DNA of 17,911 nt from Candidatus Portnoybacteria bacterium CG08_land_8_20_14_0_20_40_83 (GTDB taxonomy: Bacteria; Patescibacteriota; Minisyncoccia; Portnoybacterales; GWB1-42-6): positions 1-17,911 of the forward strand of contig PEYL01000077.1 in NCBI GenBank assembly GCA_002774415.1, written 5' to 3'. Made by a program: the position numbers and the translations under genes. The first letter of the stretch is position 1; every line of letters begins with the position of its first letter. The notes beneath the pieces were generated by a model that worked only from the letters and a program-made list of their open reading frames with translations, searched no databases and had not been told where the DNA came from. Shown piece after piece: positions 6,239-13,234 of this stretch.

Positions 6239-7354
6239 TTACTGAAATATATTCCTGCATGCTTCCCGTATCTTGTCATAATTATCTCCAACTGGCAGCA
6301 GGATATAGGCGCCCTTTTCATTAGTCGTTGAGTAAAGCAGGCCTTCAGGCGTTGTATCAAAAACTTTCTTGTTTATATTTTTAAAATCCGGATTTTTTGA
6401 CAAACCGATCATATTATTTATGTCTCCCAAACTCATGTCGGTACGCACGTTCTTGCCCATGGTATCCAAAAGTTCAAAAATTTTGACGGGATTAAGCAGT
6501 ATCCCCAGCGACGTTGCCCTGTCTTTTATAGCCAGCAGAAGCTGCTGCTGCCGCTCGACCCGATTAAAATCATTGCTGGAATAGCGCGCCCGCGCATAAT
6601 AAAGGGCGGTATTGCCATCAAGATGAGAAGTGCCGGCCGGAATTTCAAAAACCCACTTCTGCTTTTGAGTTACGCCGGCTGAGCTGGTGGCGGTTTCAGT
6701 CTTGATAAAAAATGCCGATGAAGGACCGGCGTCTCCACTGTCTACCCATTGCTGATCTTCAATAAAAGGTTTGTTCAAATGAATATCAACCCCGCCCAAA
6801 ATATCGACAACGTCTTTGAAAGCCAAAAAATTAACCGAAACAACATGGTCTATAAATAATCCGGTAACCGCTTGAACCGCCACTTTTGCATAGACCAATC
6901 CCCCGCTTTGTTTTCTTTCCTCGCCCAAAGCATAGGCAAAATTTATTTTTTCCTTTATGGCCTGGCTGCCGCTTTTACCCGATTCGGTCGGCATCTTTAT
7001 AAAAAGGTCTCTGGGAATTGAAATAATGGCAACTTGCCCGGTTGATTGTTTGATACTCAGTATCATCATCGTATCGGTTAACAAACCGCCGTTGGGGTCA
7101 TTGGGACCTCTGAGACCCAAAAGCAAAATATTAATCCTGTCGGGGTCTTTTTCAATTTTTGGCGCGTCCTCTGAAATCGGCAAAATACCGCCTCCTTGAT
7201 TTACGTTCATCTGGGAAAAAGTAAAGCCAGCCTTGTAAAAAAAGGTACCAACGGCCGCCGCCAAAATCAATAAAGAAATAAAAAACCAGAGCCAAAAACG
7301 TCTCTTCTTTTGGGGCTGATTTTGTTCTATTTTTTCTGATGTTTCTAATTCCAT
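6239..7354 (-). CDS. LytR-CpsA-Psr (LCP) family protein
   Basis: A 371-residue LCP-family protein. These membrane enzymes transfer undecaprenyl-linked glycans to peptidoglycan or other acceptors outside the cell. A basic cytoplasmic N-terminus (about 1-19) precedes one transmembrane helix (about 20-40). The LCP domain (about 75-285) shows ILLLGLRG, LTDTMMILSI with an Asp likely to bind metal, SIPRDLFIKMP with the pyrophosphate-binding Arg, KINFAYALG, and HLDGNTALYYARARY followed by DFNRVERQQQLL. I chose the ATG at 7352-7354. An upstream TTG at 7378 would add eight residues but lies in the intergenic repeat. No Shine-Dalgarno sequence is seen. Its place between glycosyltransferase genes fits surface-polymer attachment. 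Confidence 0.92.
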   Translation of the reverse strand: MELETSEKIEQNQPQKKRRFWLWFFISLLILAAAVGTFFYKAGFTFSQMNVNQGGGILPISEDAPKIEKDPDRINILLLGLRGPNDPNGGLLTDTMMILSIKQSTGQVAIISIPRDLFIKMPTESGKSGSQAIKEKINFAYALGEERKQSGGLVYAKVAVQAVTGLFIDHVVSVNFLAFKDVVDILGGVDIHLNKPFIEDQQWVDSGDAGPSSAFFIKTETATSSAGVTQKQKWVFEIPAGTSHLDGNTALYYARARYSSNDFNRVERQQQLLLAIKDRATSLGILLNPVKIFELLDTMGKNVRTDMSLGDINNMIGLSKNPDFKNINKKVFDTTPEGLLYSTTNEKGAYILLPVGDNYDKIREACRNIFQ

Positions 7355-7559
7355 AAACTGTCTAAATTTAAAAATCAAAAATCAAAATGTAAAATGACAA
7401 TGTAAAATTTAAAATTGACGCTCTGCGTCATCCTGAACGAAGTGAAGGATCTCCCCGCATTTTGCGGGGCCGACATAAAGTGAGAGATCCTTCGGCGCTT
7501 CGCACCTCAGGATGACAACTAAGTTGCCGTTCTGATTTTTCCATTTTGCATTTTAAATT
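7355..7559. repeat. Repeat-filled spacer between GT2 and LCP genes
   Basis: AT-rich TTTTGATTTTTGA/CAAAATGACAATGTAAAA-type repeats flank an insert-like palindromic element (7427-7516). No gene was seen in these ~200 bp on either strand. Confidence 0.55.
7427..7516. repeat. 90-bp palindromic REP-like element
   Basis: GTCATCCTGA at 7427-7436 is inverted as TCAGGATGAC at 7507-7516. Further in, AAGGATCTC (7444-7452) is inverted as GAGATCCTT around 7483-7491. At the left-centre CCCCGC (7453-7458) pairs with GCGGGG (7464-7469). The GTCATCCTGA...GAAGGATCT string resembles, from memory, a repeat widespread in bacterial intergenic DNA. No coding potential. Confidence 0.65.
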
Positions 7560-8576
7560 TTAAACAAACCATTTTTTCATTTCTATGCTGTCAATACGTT
7601 TACGGCTCATAATTATTTTACGTTTGGCAAAGGCTTGAGGCGCCATTTTTATTAAATCCTTCGCTGCTTTCAACGTATAAGGTTCAAATAAAATTACATA
7701 CAGCCAAGCGCCTATTTCCTTAAACAAAATCCAGGGCAAATGCTTAAAAAGCAAAGCGGGCAACTCATTTTTAATCTGCATGAGCCTTTGATTTCTGAAG
7801 GCCAGAAATTTTCCGAATTTATTTATTTTTCTTCTTTCTTTGATTATTGAAAAATAATTCATCGCCGCAGCTTCTCCTACGCCGCGTTTGTGCCAAGCTT
7901 TAGCTTCGGGCAAAAAAATGCTTTCCCAGCCAAAAAGTTTAAGCCGCCAAGCCAAATCAACGTCTTCTTTGTACATAAAAAATTCTTCATCAAAATATTC
8001 GCCCATGATTTCCGAGTCTACAAGAGCTTCTTTACGATATACCGGAGCCGCGCCGTCTGCTCCGAAAATTTCTTCGGTTTTTTCAAATTGGCCTCTGTCC
8101 TTTTCCCCCTGCCCCCGATTAATAATCCGTCTATTTCTCATCATCAAAAATCCCGCTGTATCAATTATATCCGTTGGCTGCAAATTATTTTCAAGCCTAA
8201 GCAATTTTCCCTGAAAAGAACCTATTTTTTTATCCTTGTTTTTTTCAAAATATCCTACAATTTTTCCGATAAAATCTTGGCGAAGAATCACGTCTTGATT
8301 TAAAAACAGAATCAGCTCTCCTTTGCTTTCTCTGATTCCCAGATTGTGGCCGCCGGAAAATCCTAAATTTTTTTCATTTTCAATTATGCGAACTGGGATT
8401 TTTGGATTTTCTTTTAAAATAATTTCTTTTGCTAGATTCACCGTTTCATCGTCAGACCCATTATCAATTATTAAAAGTTCAATTTTAGGATAGGTCTGCG
8501 CTAAAACAGATCTCAGACAATTTTTTATAAAACGGCTGCCGTTATAAGTTAGTAAGCTGACAGAAACTAAAAACAT
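7560..8576 (-). CDS. Family 2 glycosyltransferase with C-terminal extension
   Basis: A 338-residue GT2 enzyme. The GT-A domain (about 1-230) starts VSVSLLTYNGSRFI, has IIDNGSDDET (36-45), NLGFSGGHNLG (70-80) and NQD (93-95) in the metal-binding position. GADGAAPVYRKEAL and FMYKEDVDLAWR mark the acceptor side. After about residue 240 comes a basic, partly hydrophobic extension with PALLFKHLPWILF and AWLYVILFEPY, probably amphipathic helices against the membrane, as in many rhamnosyl- and galactofuranosyltransferase-like enzymes. Its ATG follows the stop of the 8578-8913 gene by one base, so the two are coupled. The transferred sugar is unknown. Confidence 0.88.
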   Translation of the reverse strand: MFLVSVSLLTYNGSRFIKNCLRSVLAQTYPKIELLIIDNGSDDETVNLAKEIILKENPKIPVRIIENEKNLGFSGGHNLGIRESKGELILFLNQDVILRQDFIGKIVGYFEKNKDKKIGSFQGKLLRLENNLQPTDIIDTAGFLMMRNRRIINRGQGEKDRGQFEKTEEIFGADGAAPVYRKEALVDSEIMGEYFDEEFFMYKEDVDLAWRLKLFGWESIFLPEAKAWHKRGVGEAAAMNYFSIIKERRKINKFGKFLAFRNQRLMQIKNELPALLFKHLPWILFKEIGAWLYVILFEPYTLKAAKDLIKMAPQAFAKRKIIMSRKRIDSIEMKKWFV

Positions 8577-8577
8577 C

Positions 8578-8913
8578 TTAGTTTAATTTATTGCGTGCCG
8601 CCAAGGCAAAATGGTCAAAATAGCGCACCAGGTCGGTCAGCGAACTTTTATAAAGCTTCCCGCCATAAACCGCGTCGCAAAACACCTCTCTGGCTCTGGC
8701 AATTTCCTGCCGTCGGCCTTTCCAGCGCAAATCTTCCAGAGTTAAATCAAAAAGTTCCAATGCCTTTTCAACGGCCAGCCAAAACAATTTTTCGTCTTTG
8801 CCCTTTTGACGCGAGGCCCTTGAAACCTCGCTGCCGATATTTCCCATCTGCTCTGCCAAAGAAAGTTCTTGCCATCTTCCGGCAGCCAATTCTTTGTGAT
8901 ATTTGATAATCAT
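8578..8913 (-). CDS. Helical hypothetical protein coupled to a glycosyltransferase
   Basis: A 111-residue soluble protein predicted to be nearly all helical. It begins MIIKYHKELAAGRWQELSLAEQMGNIGSEVSRA, followed by helices around LFWLAVEKALELFDL and REVFCDAVYGG, then a YFDHFALAARNKL end. From memory, similar small proteins recur in Patescibacteria genomes, but I know of no assigned function. The arrangement suggests a four-helix bundle. AAAGGAGG lies 12 nt upstream of the ATG (8926-8933), a slightly long spacing. The stop codon is one base from the next gene's ATG, implying tight translational coupling with that GT2. A regulatory or scaffold role for the transferase is only a guess. Confidence 0.7.
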   Translation of the reverse strand: MIIKYHKELAAGRWQELSLAEQMGNIGSEVSRASRQKGKDEKLFWLAVEKALELFDLTLEDLRWKGRRQEIARAREVFCDAVYGGKLYKSSLTDLVRYFDHFALAARNKLN

Positions 8914-8925
8914 TTTATTCGTCTC

Positions 8926-8947
8926 CCTCCTTTAAAAAAAGGGGGGG
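8926..8947. repeat. CCTCCTTT/AAAGGGGG inverted repeat overlapping a ribosome binding site
   Basis: CCTCCTTT (8926-8933) is followed by an A-run and then AAAGGGGGGG. On the minus strand the purine arm is the Shine-Dalgarno sequence of the 8578-8913 gene (AAAGGAGG), preceded by a C-run that could pair with it. Pairing is imperfect. It might modulate ribosome access. Confidence 0.4.
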
Positions 8948-8973
8948 TTAGGGTGGATTTTAAGAATAAGACT

Positions 8974-9324
8974 CTATTCAATAATTAGTTTTTTTACTAT
9001 GCCCCTGATTTTATTCTGTACTTCCGAATTCTCCACGCCGCGCAAACGATTGCCAAAATTCGGTTTAAGATTAACCATCGAGTCAAACTCAATAAAATCC
9101 TCGCCCGCTTTTTTCGGATAAATATTGATTCCCCAGGTATTTTCTCTCTTTGAGCTCTCTTTTTCCGTCAACAAAACTTCCTCATCGGCGTGAAGCTCTC
9201 CACCAATGGCCATAATTTCCTGCTCTGTGTCCACCACCGCTTTGACAATATCGCCAAACTCCTCCTTGGCTATCTCCGCAAGTTCTGATTTTTTTATTGG
9301 AGTTTTTACTATTTTAATTGCCAT
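8974..9324 (-). CDS. DUF5674 family protein
   Basis: A 116-residue protein matching the DUF5674 pattern as I know it: an N-terminal helix with SELAEIAKEEFGD, then VKAVVDTEQEIMAIGGELHADEEVLL (GGELHADEE at 41-49), ENTWGINIYP (61-70) and FIEFDSMVNLKP (77-88). Family function is unknown. The conserved His, Asp and Glu cluster in GELHADEE could be a binding site, though nothing proves it. I chose the ATG at 9322-9324. A longer form from 9411 would add 29 residues encoded by the hairpin element at 9342-9427 and is unlikely. The stop is TAG. It sits between the O-antigen-ligase-like gene and the helical protein gene. Confidence 0.82.
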   Translation of the reverse strand: MAIKIVKTPIKKSELAEIAKEEFGDIVKAVVDTEQEIMAIGGELHADEEVLLTEKESSKRENTWGINIYPKKAGEDFIEFDSMVNLKPNFGNRLRGVENSEVQNKIRGIVKKLIIE

Positions 9325-9341
9325 GGCACTTTTTATATTTC

Positions 9342-9427
9342 CTAGCGAGCCCACGCAAAAATTTATTTTCGTGATGGGCGAGCGACGGAAATTCAAGAAA
9401 TGCCGTGGCATTTCTTATATTTTTTAC
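9342..9427. repeat. Two-hairpin structured element, copy 1
   Basis: From CTAGCGA (9342-9348) it has an imperfect hairpin with arms GCCCACGC and GTGATGGGC (about 9349-9379). A linker GGCGAGCGACGGAAATTCAAG (9377-9397) follows. A perfect 10-bp stem AAGAAATGCC/GGCATTTCTT (9395-9404, 9407-9416) then leads to ATATTTTTTA. The same layout and linker occur at 16102-16192 with different stem sequences. The T-run lies on the plus strand, opposite to the genes. Confidence 0.6.
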
Positions 9428-9444
9428 TTAAACCGCAAAGGTTT

Positions 9445-10995
9445 TTACGCATTATCTCCTGCTAGTCTCCTGATGCTGTAAAGCGTCGCTGTTCCGACAA
9501 TAAAAAATAAAAGTACTTTGTCGTTCAAAAGCACCACATCAAATAAACTATAAATCAACACCCACAAAAAGTAAAGACCGAAAGCCAAACCAAAAATTTT
9601 GAAATATAGCTCTTCTGACCAACGGAAAACCAGCCAGCTAGTACGCAAAATTTCAGCAAAAATCAACACCAGAAGCAACGCCCCCAAAAGCCCTATTTCT
9701 GTCGCAATATCAAGATAAAGATTATGGGCAGAAGCGCCTTGTTTTGCCGCTGATGCATCCTCATTCAGAACAGTGACATAGTTTCCCAGCCCCACTCCGA
9801 GCAAAGGATGCGCTAAAATTGATTTCAAGCTCGCCCCCCATATCTGAAGACGGCTTTTATTTGAAAGTTCGTCCAGGTCAGATATCGATTTTGCGCGGTC
9901 AAAAAGGCTTAACGCCTCTTTATCAATGTTTCCCTGCAAAGACTGGGCTTTATAATAAAGCGGCGCGTAAAAAGAAGAAATAAGAAACACTCCCGCAAAA
10001 AGCAGAAGAGCAACCAGCGCCTTTTTTGTCAGAAGGCGATCTGTTCTTTTCCAGAAAAAAAGATAAATGGCCAGGGCAAGCACCGGAATAAAGCTCAGCC
10101 AGACTCCTCTGGAGCCCGAAAGAACCGCGCCCAGAAGCGCCAGACCTCCTAGAACCCAGAAAAATATTTTTTTGCCTTTTTGTTCATTATAAAAAATTGC
10201 CAACGCCAAAAAAACGGGCAGAGAAAGAAGCGAGAACATGGCCAAAGAATGAGAATCGGGAAAAACAGAAAAAACTCGCAAGGTCGGCGGCTTGTCGGAA
10301 AAATAAGAGAACCAGGTGTTACTAACCTTCAAAAGCTGACTTAAATTCTGGCCGTAAAAAGCGGGGATTACGTTACGCGCCCAAAACTGCCAGAAAGTGT
10401 AAAGCGGAACAGAAAGCGTCACTATCAATTGGATCAAAGAAACAGCGATCACCGCGCCGGCACCGACTGCCGCTGATCTTAAAATATTTAAAATAACCTC
10501 CTTGTTCCTGGCCAGGTTTCTCAAAATTACGAAAAGGATCAGAATGTTGCCCAAAAATAAAAATTTCTTTATTGCCAAAATTTTATATCCCGCGACAAAA
10601 ATTGATAGCCCCGCCAAGATCAAAAACCACAAAAGCAAATATTCTATGCCGTAGTGTTTGAATTTTTCTTTCAAATGATATCGGCCATCCGGACCTTTGA
10701 TAATGGCCGCCGAAATTCCTTTTCTGAAAAACAGACATAAAAAGAGAACCGTTATCCAAATCCGCCAGTTGGCCATGGAATCAAAAGTATCGGAGATCGG
10801 CAGCGCCACAAAAAGCGGAATAGACATTATCGTCAGATATAAAGAATCCTCCACCGGCGAAAAGATCATATAAAAAATGACCAGGCCTGTTAACGCCAAA
10901 ACTGCCTCGCGGGGAATTAGACCCAGAGAAACAACCGTCACGACTATCACTTCAATCGCAAAAATGATATTTAGTGGAGTAAAATATTTTTTCAC
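9445..10995 (-). CDS. O-antigen ligase/polymerase-like membrane protein (Wzy_C/WaaL family)
   Basis: A 516-residue polytopic membrane protein with roughly eleven or twelve hydrophobic helices. The family core is present: SGSRGVWLSF (293-302), a long external loop with SRLQIWGASLKSILAHPLLGVGLGNY (about 381-406), and SAHNLYLDIATEIG (422-435) with H424, typical of O-antigen ligases and Wzy polymerases. R296 and R382 are candidates for binding the undecaprenyl diphosphate donor. It would ligate or polymerise lipid-linked glycan on the outer face of the membrane. Ligase and polymerase cannot be told apart by sequence alone. The start is GTG at 10993-10995, four bases after the GT4 stop codon, implying coupling. 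Confidence 0.85.
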   Translation of the reverse strand: MKKYFTPLNIIFAIEVIVVTVVSLGLIPREAVLALTGLVIFYMIFSPVEDSLYLTIMSIPLFVALPISDTFDSMANWRIWITVLFLCLFFRKGISAAIIKGPDGRYHLKEKFKHYGIEYLLLWFLILAGLSIFVAGYKILAIKKFLFLGNILILFVILRNLARNKEVILNILRSAAVGAGAVIAVSLIQLIVTLSVPLYTFWQFWARNVIPAFYGQNLSQLLKVSNTWFSYFSDKPPTLRVFSVFPDSHSLAMFSLLSLPVFLALAIFYNEQKGKKIFFWVLGGLALLGAVLSGSRGVWLSFIPVLALAIYLFFWKRTDRLLTKKALVALLLFAGVFLISSFYAPLYYKAQSLQGNIDKEALSLFDRAKSISDLDELSNKSRLQIWGASLKSILAHPLLGVGLGNYVTVLNEDASAAKQGASAHNLYLDIATEIGLLGALLLVLIFAEILRTSWLVFRWSEELYFKIFGLAFGLYFLWVLIYSLFDVVLLNDKVLLFFIVGTATLYSIRRLAGDNA

Positions 10996-10999
10996 ACAA

Positions 11000-12139
11000 T
11001 TAGGATTTAATTCTTATTAAACCATTTAAAGTTTCCTCCGCGCATTTTTCCCAGGAAAACTTTGCCGCCTGCTCTTTTCCATGCCTTATAAGCTCCTGTC
11101 GCAAATTTTCATCTTCGACCAGTCGCCTCATCGCCTGATAAATTTCATTCACATCAGAATTATTTTTTATCAAAAGCGCGGCAGAGCCGGCCACTTCTTT
11201 TAACGAAGTGCTATCGCTGGTAATAACTGGCGCGCCCAGCGCCATCGCTTCCAGAGGCGGCAAACCAAATCCCTCATAATCTGAAAGCCAAATAAAAAAG
11301 GCGCACGCCTGATATAATAATTTTAAATCATTATCACCGACAAAATCAACCCGCAAAATTGCCTGTCGGCCTAATTTTTCATTAAGCAAGCTTACGAGCT
11401 TGTCAATATGCTGCTCGGGTTTCGTCCTATCCTTACCTGCTATTAGCAGCTGCAAATCCGGCCTTTCTTTTGCCAGCCTGCCGAAAGCAGAAATTATTTC
11501 GCTCATATGACGGCGGTTAAAAATTGAACCGACAAAAAAAGCAAATTGTTTTTTTAAATTCAGACGTCCTTTAATTAAGTCTTGACTGCCAATTGTTTCT
11601 GCAGCATTAATTTCTCCTGCTTCATAAGTGACAGTTATTTTTTCGGATTTAACTTTATAATATTTAATGACTTCATTTCTTGAAAATTCAGACGGCACAA
11701 AAATGACAGATGCTTTTTTAGCGCTGCGTTTGGAAACCCATTCTAATAAAATTTTGTCAGCTGGATTTTTGAATTCAAACCAATCCGGATGTGCTTCATA
11801 AATTATATCATGCAAAGTCAAGGCAAGTTTATCTTGCCAAAATATCGGCGCGACATATCCGGGACAGAACAAAATATCAACTTTGTCTTTTTTCGCCGCC
11901 CGCCACAAATTCCAGTGCATAAATTTGGCCGTGCTGCCGACTTTAAATAATTTCATTTCGAACAGAGCAGACCTTGGAACGTCTGCCGGAATTTCGTCTT
12001 TAAAATATAGAATAAACTTTGAACTTTGAACTTTGAACTTTGAACTTAATTTACTCCATTCCTGGAGCAAATTAAATAGATACCGGCCCACGCCGGTGCG
12101 ATTGCCTTCCAAATTGTGCACATCAATACCTATCAGCAT
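11000..12139 (-). CDS. Family 4 glycosyltransferase
   Basis: A 379-residue GT-B enzyme. The N-terminus LIGIDVHNLEGNRTGVGRYLFNLL is the acceptor-side glycine loop typical of mannosyltransferase-like GT4 proteins. The C-terminal donor domain has FFVGSIFNRRH, LLIAGKD, FVGDNDLKLLY and EGFGLPPLEAM with the E-X7-E pair E289/E297. A retaining transfer to a lipid-linked glycan is expected; sugar unknown. I chose the ATG at 12137-12139. A TTG at 12184 would add fifteen residues encoded by intergenic repeat. Residues about 32-42 (SKFKVQSSKF) are encoded by a 7-bp tandem repeat, see 12015-12047. It is followed closely by the O-antigen-ligase-like gene. Confidence 0.9.
   Translation of the reverse strand: MLIGIDVHNLEGNRTGVGRYLFNLLQEWSKLSSKFKVQSSKFILYFKDEIPADVPRSALFEMKLFKVGSTAKFMHWNLWRAAKKDKVDILFCPGYVAPIFWQDKLALTLHDIIYEAHPDWFEFKNPADKILLEWVSKRSAKKASVIFVPSEFSRNEVIKYYKVKSEKITVTYEAGEINAAETIGSQDLIKGRLNLKKQFAFFVGSIFNRRHMSEIISAFGRLAKERPDLQLLIAGKDRTKPEQHIDKLVSLLNEKLGRQAILRVDFVGDNDLKLLYQACAFFIWLSDYEGFGLPPLEAMALGAPVITSDSTSLKEVAGSAALLIKNNSDVNEIYQAMRRLVEDENLRQELIRHGKEQAAKFSWEKCAEETLNGLIRIKS
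12015..12047. repeat. 7-bp tandem repeat (AACTTTG)4.7 inside the GT4 gene
   Basis: Thirty-three bases consist of perfect AACTTTG units, four complete plus AACTT. On the coding strand this reads CAAAGTT repeats within the GT4 frame, after the conserved acceptor loop. Seven is not a multiple of three, so gain or loss of one unit shifts the frame. The unit matches the intergenic CAAAGTT-type repeats elsewhere in the window. Confidence 0.85.
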
Positions 12140-12280
12140 AAATAATTCAAAATGCAAAGTGCAAAAATCAAAATGACAAATCAAAATTCAAAATTAGCTA
12201 ATGCTAAAATTGATTTTGACTTTTATCCATTTTACATTTTGCATTGTCATTTTGCATTTTGATATTTGATTTTTGAATTT
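12140..12280. repeat. AT-rich repeat spacer with complementary arms
   Basis: About 140 bp of AATTCAAAATGCAAAGTGCAA, CAAAATGACAAATCAAAAT on the left and inverted TTTTGCATTGTCATTTTGCA, TTTGATTTTTGAATTTTT on the right. The arms are largely complementary around a centre near 12195-12213, with TTAGC-TAAT-GCTAA. No gene is present. It separates the upstream GT2 gene from the GT4 gene and would form a long, weak hairpin in RNA. Confidence 0.6.
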
Positions 12281-13183
12281 TTAATAGTACCCTTCCAGCT
12301 TCCCTCGTTTTAACAGCCAAAAATCAACCACTCCTTTAATGACCGGCCTTGCCCAATTGCGGTTGTAGCCGATAAACAATTTAATAATTTGCTTTGCAAA
12401 AATCCAAAAGCTGAGCAGATAGGTTAAAGTCGTTGCGCCAAAGCGCGAACCAAGAATTAATCCATTGCGCGAATGATAATAAATATAAGGGAATGTGTGC
12501 TCGCCCGCGCTGCGCGACTGCTTATGATAAATCATAGAAGAAGGAACAAAAAATATTTGCCAGCCGGCTTTTTTAACCCGCAAACACCAATCCACATCTT
12601 CATAATATAAAAAGTAATCTTCGCTCATTAATCCAACTTTCTGAATCACTTCTTTTTTGACCAATAAACAGCAGCCGGTAATATATTTTGTTTGCACAGG
12701 CATTTTGGCGGCCAATTCTTTATTGTCTATTTTCATATAATCGGCGTGCGTGCCTTTTGTCCTTAGCAAATTTAGTTTCCCTCCGCCAAACCAGATTCTT
12801 ACCGGCTCGGAATAAAAATAAATTTTTGGGCCTAAAATTCCGATTTTTTTGTTGGCTTCCGCGGCATTAACTAATTCCGATAGAAAATTTGACTCAACGG
12901 TTGTATCGTTGTTCAAAAGCAAAATATAATCAGCCTCGTGCGTAAGCGCATATTTTATGCCGATATTATTGCCGCCAGCAAAACCAAGATTTTTTTTGAC
13001 TTCAATAAAAGAAATGTCCCGGTATTTTCTGGGAATTATGTCTATAGAAGAATCAGAAGAAGCGTTGTCCACAACGACAACGGAAAAATTCGGATAATTA
13101 ACTTTTTTCAAGGATTCTATACACTCTATCGTGTCATTGCAGCCGTTCCAGTTTAAAATAATAATAAAAACTTTTGGTGACAT
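12281..13183 (-). CDS. Family 2 glycosyltransferase (WbbL-like)
   Basis: A 300-residue GT2 enzyme. It starts KVFIIILNWNGCNDTIECI, then VVVVDNASSDSS (35-46), KNLGFAGGNNIGI (64-76) and the metal motif NND (91-93). KYITGCCLLVKKEVI and FLYYEDVDWCLRVKKAG mark the acceptor half. A hydrophobic patch near the C-terminus (about 250-272) may lie on the membrane. It most resembles rhamnosyltransferases. AGGA sits about 6 nt before the ATG, one of the few plausible ribosome sites on this strand. It is followed by the GT4 gene after a 140-bp repeat spacer and preceded by the amidase-SpoIID gene. Confidence 0.9.
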   Translation of the reverse strand: MSPKVFIIILNWNGCNDTIECIESLKKVNYPNFSVVVVDNASSDSSIDIIPRKYRDISFIEVKKNLGFAGGNNIGIKYALTHEADYILLLNNDTTVESNFLSELVNAAEANKKIGILGPKIYFYSEPVRIWFGGGKLNLLRTKGTHADYMKIDNKELAAKMPVQTKYITGCCLLVKKEVIQKVGLMSEDYFLYYEDVDWCLRVKKAGWQIFFVPSSMIYHKQSRSAGEHTFPYIYYHSRNGLILGSRFGATTLTYLLSFWIFAKQIIKLFIGYNRNWARPVIKGVVDFWLLKRGKLEGYY

Positions 13184-13234
13184 ATTTTTCCTACTTTTCT
13201 ATAACCATAAAAGCAATCAGCTAAAGCTTAAAAA

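Noticed and set aside
7355..7378. TTG start extending the LCP protein by eight residues
   Set aside because: The extra codons are made of intergenic repeat, and an ATG follows at 7354 before the conserved part.
7890..8303. Plus-strand open frame of 137 codons
   Set aside because: Antisense to the GT2 gene at 7560-8576, which has clear catalytic motifs.
9325..9411. Upstream ATG extending DUF5674 by 29 residues
   Set aside because: The extension is encoded by the structured hairpin element at 9342-9427 and does not look like the family N-terminus.
12015..12047. Heptamer repeats as a CRISPR array
   Set aside because: Units are 7 bp with no spacers, and no cas genes are present.
12140..12184. 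TTG start extending the GT4 protein by fifteen residues
   Set aside because: The extension (MICHFDFCTLHFELF) is translated AT-rich repeat; the ATG at 12139 begins directly at the family N-terminus.
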